A stretch of 24,981 nucleotides of DNA from Clostridia bacterium. GTDB lineage: Bacteria; Bacillota; Clostridia; Christensenellales; Aristaeellaceae. Positions 23,136 through 24,981 of the stretch are shown piece after piece (position 1 is the first letter of the stretch; every line of letters begins with the position of its first letter). The notes below the pieces were generated by a model that saw only the letters and a program-made list of their open reading frames with translations, did no database searches and was not told where the DNA came from. The translations under genes were made by a program, and so were the position numbers. The stretch is from contig CAAGFE010000048.1 in the NCBI GenBank assembly GCA_900769075.1, forward strand, positions 1-24,981. The letters are read 5' to 3'.

Positions 23136-23819
23136 TCATTCCTCCATCAGCAGCTCCAGGGCTTCCTCGTGGGTGGACACGCAGTAGGTCGCTGCAGGGC
23201 TGGTTTTCCCCTCGGGGCTGAAATAAATGCTGTCCACGCCCGCACGGACCGCCGCCGGGATGTCCGCGGTCAGGCTGTCGCCCATCATGACGGCCTGGGC
23301 GGGATCGGTGCAGCCCAGCTTGTCCATGGCGACGCGGAGGATGCGCGGGTCAGGCTTGGCTGCGCCGACCTCCTCGGAGATGACGACCGCGTCGAACAGG
23401 GGCGAAAGCGGGCACCGGGCCAGGCGGCTGCGCTGAATGGCGCTCACCCCGTTGGACACCAGGGCGATCTTCATCCTGCCCTGCACCGCCCGGACAAATT
23501 CCGCCGCGCCGGGCAGCAGATCCGCGTGATGGCCCAGGTTTTCGGCATATTCCGCCGACAGCGCCGCCGGGGATTCCTCCTCCCGGCCCAGCGCGCCCAG
23601 CAGCTTGCGGAAGCGTTCCACCTTCAGCGCCTGCTGGGTGGTTTCACCCCGTTCAAGGGCCTTCCACAGGGCGTCGTTGATCTCGTGGTAGGCCTGCACC
23701 GTGGCATCGTCCGCGGGCAGGCCGTGATGCACCAGCGTTTCCGTGAGGGCCTTGGCTTCGGCGGCGTTGAAGTCCATGAGGGTGTTGTCGTTGTCAATCA
23801 GCAGGTACCGGTAGCGCAT
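23136..23819 (-). CDS. YjjG-type HAD pyrimidine nucleotidase
   Basis: This 227-residue HAD hydrolase begins MRYRYLLIDNDNTLMDF, with motif I as DxD in the form DNDNT (D9, D11). This asparagine variant is typical of the YjjG noncanonical pyrimidine 5'-nucleotidase group. Motif II is ALVSNGVS, motif III is the Lys in GAAKPDPRI, and motif IV is MMGDSLTADI. Family members clean modified pyrimidine nucleotides, a housekeeping role. GGAGG precedes the ATG at 23819, 12 bases after the upstream stop. Its stop overlaps the alternative radical SAM start, so the genes are coupled. Confidence 0.85.
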   Translation of the reverse strand: MRYRYLLIDNDNTLMDFNAAEAKALTETLVHHGLPADDATVQAYHEINDALWKALERGETTQQALKVERFRKLLGALGREEESPAALSAEYAENLGHHADLLPGAAEFVRAVQGRMKIALVSNGVSAIQRSRLARCPLSPLFDAVVISEEVGAAKPDPRILRVAMDKLGCTDPAQAVMMGDSLTADIPAAVRAGVDSIYFSPEGKTSPAATYCVSTHEEALELLMEE

Positions 23820-23831
23820 GGGAGCCTCCTG

Positions 23832-24749
23832 TCACTGGTAATTGGGATTTTTCGTATCCCGGTCGGTGTACATCTCGTGCATGTAGTCCACCACCCAGAC
23901 CTTGCCGTCGGTGCGGAGCCGGGTCAGCCCCTGATAATTGATGATGTAGGGCACCTTGCGCCGGGCGAGGTAGTTCTTGCCGCCGGTCATGACCTCGTTC
24001 GCGCCGTTGAGGATGACAAAGCTGGGGGAGATCGCGTCCATGAAGGGGGCGTGCAGCTTGACCTGCCCGTGATGGGGGTATTTGAGGATATCCGCCCGGA
24101 TGCCCTCCGCCGGCGGATTCTCCCCGAAGGAGCGCTGGGCATGATTCTCCACATCCGCCGCAAAAAGGATGGAGCGTTCCCCGAACTGGATGTGCAGCAT
24201 CGCCGAGCGGTTGTTGCCGCCCCAGAGGCCGTTGTCATTGCGCTGGAGGACGCGGACGGTCACGTCCTCCTCCGGGCCGAGGTAGAACACGTCGCCGTCC
24301 CCCACATGCTCGATGGGAATCCCCCGCTCGCTGAAGGCTTTCACCACCCGGCGCATGGAGTCGTTGTAGTCCTCCTCAAAGGTCAGCAGCAGCCGCCCGA
24401 TGGGGAAATACTCCGCCACGGGGATGAAGCCGTTGATGTGGTCAGGGTGGGGATGGGAGTTGAAGGCGATATCAATATAGCTGACGCCCATGGAATACAG
24501 CGCCGAGCGAACCCGCTCCTGCATTTCGCCGGTGGCGGTGGAGGCGTCGATCATCATCACGTCGTAGCCGAAGCGGACGATGGCGCAATCGGAGGAATAG
24601 ACCCGGGGAAACACGATTTCCAGCACGGGCGTGCCCTCGGGGAAATGGTATTCCTCGGTGAGGTTGCCCGTCCGGTCGATGATGACAGGCTCCTGTGCCA
24701 GCGCGCGCAGGGGCAGCAGGGCCAGCAGCAGGCATATCAGGCGTTTCAT
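23832..24749 (-). CDS. secreted metallo-beta-lactamase-fold hydrolase (ComEC C-terminal-like)
   Basis: This 305-residue protein has a signal peptide (MKRLICLLLALLPLRALAQ) and an MBL fold. The metal motif is SHPHPDHINGF (H99, H101, D103, H104), followed by LFAADVENHAQ (metal Asp) and LKYPHHG (metal His). This ordering matches the ComEC/Rec2-like subgroup found outside the competence channel. Substrates of such stand-alone proteins are uncertain; nucleic-acid or phosphodiester cleavage outside the cell is an inference. AAGGAGG precedes the ATG. It is the first gene of the operon and has a near-consensus promoter. Confidence 0.85.
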   Translation of the reverse strand: MKRLICLLLALLPLRALAQEPVIIDRTGNLTEEYHFPEGTPVLEIVFPRVYSSDCAIVRFGYDVMMIDASTATGEMQERVRSALYSMGVSYIDIAFNSHPHPDHINGFIPVAEYFPIGRLLLTFEEDYNDSMRRVVKAFSERGIPIEHVGDGDVFYLGPEEDVTVRVLQRNDNGLWGGNNRSAMLHIQFGERSILFAADVENHAQRSFGENPPAEGIRADILKYPHHGQVKLHAPFMDAISPSFVILNGANEVMTGGKNYLARRKVPYIINYQGLTRLRTDGKVWVVDYMHEMYTDRDTKNPNYQ

Positions 24750-24779
24750 GGCTGTCCTCCTTGCATGGGGCGTTCATTT

Positions 24780-24808
24780 ATTGTAGTGGATGGGGCGGAT
24801 TTTGTCAA
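24780..24808 (-). promoter_or_regulatory. promoter of the MBL-HAD-radical SAM operon
   Basis: On the minus strand, consensus TTGACA (24808-24803) and TACAAT (24785-24780) are separated by 17 bp, 30 bases before the start codon. Confidence 0.82.
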
Positions 24809-24869
24809 TCTGCAGCGCACCCCTTCATGATTAGACGCACGGCGCCGCCCAAGGGGAAAGATCAGAGCG

Positions 24870-24974
24870 TCGAAAAAGTGGCTGCGGCCACTTTTTCGAT
24901 AAGGGAGGGGGCCTCCGCTTCTGCGGAAGCGGGCATTTTTCACTGTCAGCTAAAGCTGACGGCCGTGAAAAATG
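24870..24974. repeat. cluster of three palindromes
   Basis: There are three hairpins in a row. The first has 13-bp arms (24870-24882 / 24887-24899, TCGAAAAAGTGGC) with loop TGCG. The second has 7-bp arms (24915-24921 / 24926-24932, CCGCTTC), again with loop TGCG. The third has 10-bp arms (24934-24943 / 24965-24974, CATTTTTCAC) with an inner GTCAGC-TAAA-GCTGAC stem. It may be a terminator array of a gene beyond the window or a dispersed palindromic repeat. No coding sequence is supported here. Confidence 0.6.
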
Positions 24975-24981
24975 TAAGGAA

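Noticed and set aside
23169..24830. 553-codon plus-strand ORF at the right end
   Set aside because: It runs antisense through two clear genes (YjjG-type and MBL), with no recognisable domain or ribosome site.

Overview
The window looks like a chromosomal segment of an anaerobic, Gram-positive Firmicute of the class Clostridia, probably from a gut or similar community. The reasons are strong AGGAGG-type ribosome sites, sigma-A-type promoters with 16-17 bp spacers, rubrerythrin plus a PerR/Fur-type regulator, a bile-acid-type 7alpha-HSDH-like dehydrogenase and a subtype-B tannase remnant. No rRNA, tRNA, CRISPR array or intact insertion sequence was seen.

Left half (about 1-12,600) is a lower-GC, decaying accessory region. 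It holds a frameshifted C-terminal gene fragment, pgmB behind an N-terminally truncated tannase, a RelE/ParE tail, an ORF with two Ada-like zinc motifs, and a small zinc-ribbon protein. These are followed by an AAA/DUF4143 ATPase behind a strong promoter with a 36-bp dyad, a DUF2442-like/DUF4160 pair, and an intact MazEF-type toxin-antitoxin pair with a perfect palindrome over its -10 box. Next come two ABC exporter pseudogenes with several frameshifts, fused tail-to-tail to a truncated thioredoxin-domain (DUF255) pseudogene. The half ends with an SDR dehydrogenase and an RHS remnant followed by two probable orphan immunity genes.

Right half (about 12,840-24,830) is GC-rich, compact and mostly intact. 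On the minus strand lie a PTPS/QueD-like protein that lacks the catalytic Cys and has a zinc-ribbon tail, a PerR/Fur regulator, and a membrane-anchored VanY-like protein whose zinc ligands are all substituted. Then comes a flavin-linked extracytosolic redox locus: an FMN-binding lipoprotein, a small secreted FMN_bind-like protein, rubrerythrin, and the operon NusG_II protein - ApbE - giant FMN_bind protein. The last protein is membrane-anchored and carries seven tandem FMN_bind modules, each with a predicted flavinylation site. ApbE attaches FMN to such sites, so the operon appears to encode both a multi-flavin electron conduit and the enzyme that loads it. This is the most exciting system in the window. 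The right end is a minus-strand operon (secreted metallo-beta-lactamase-fold protein, YjjG-type HAD phosphatase, radical SAM protein) and a cluster of three palindromes.

All calls come from reading the sequence by eye. Family names rest on recognised motifs, not on database searches.
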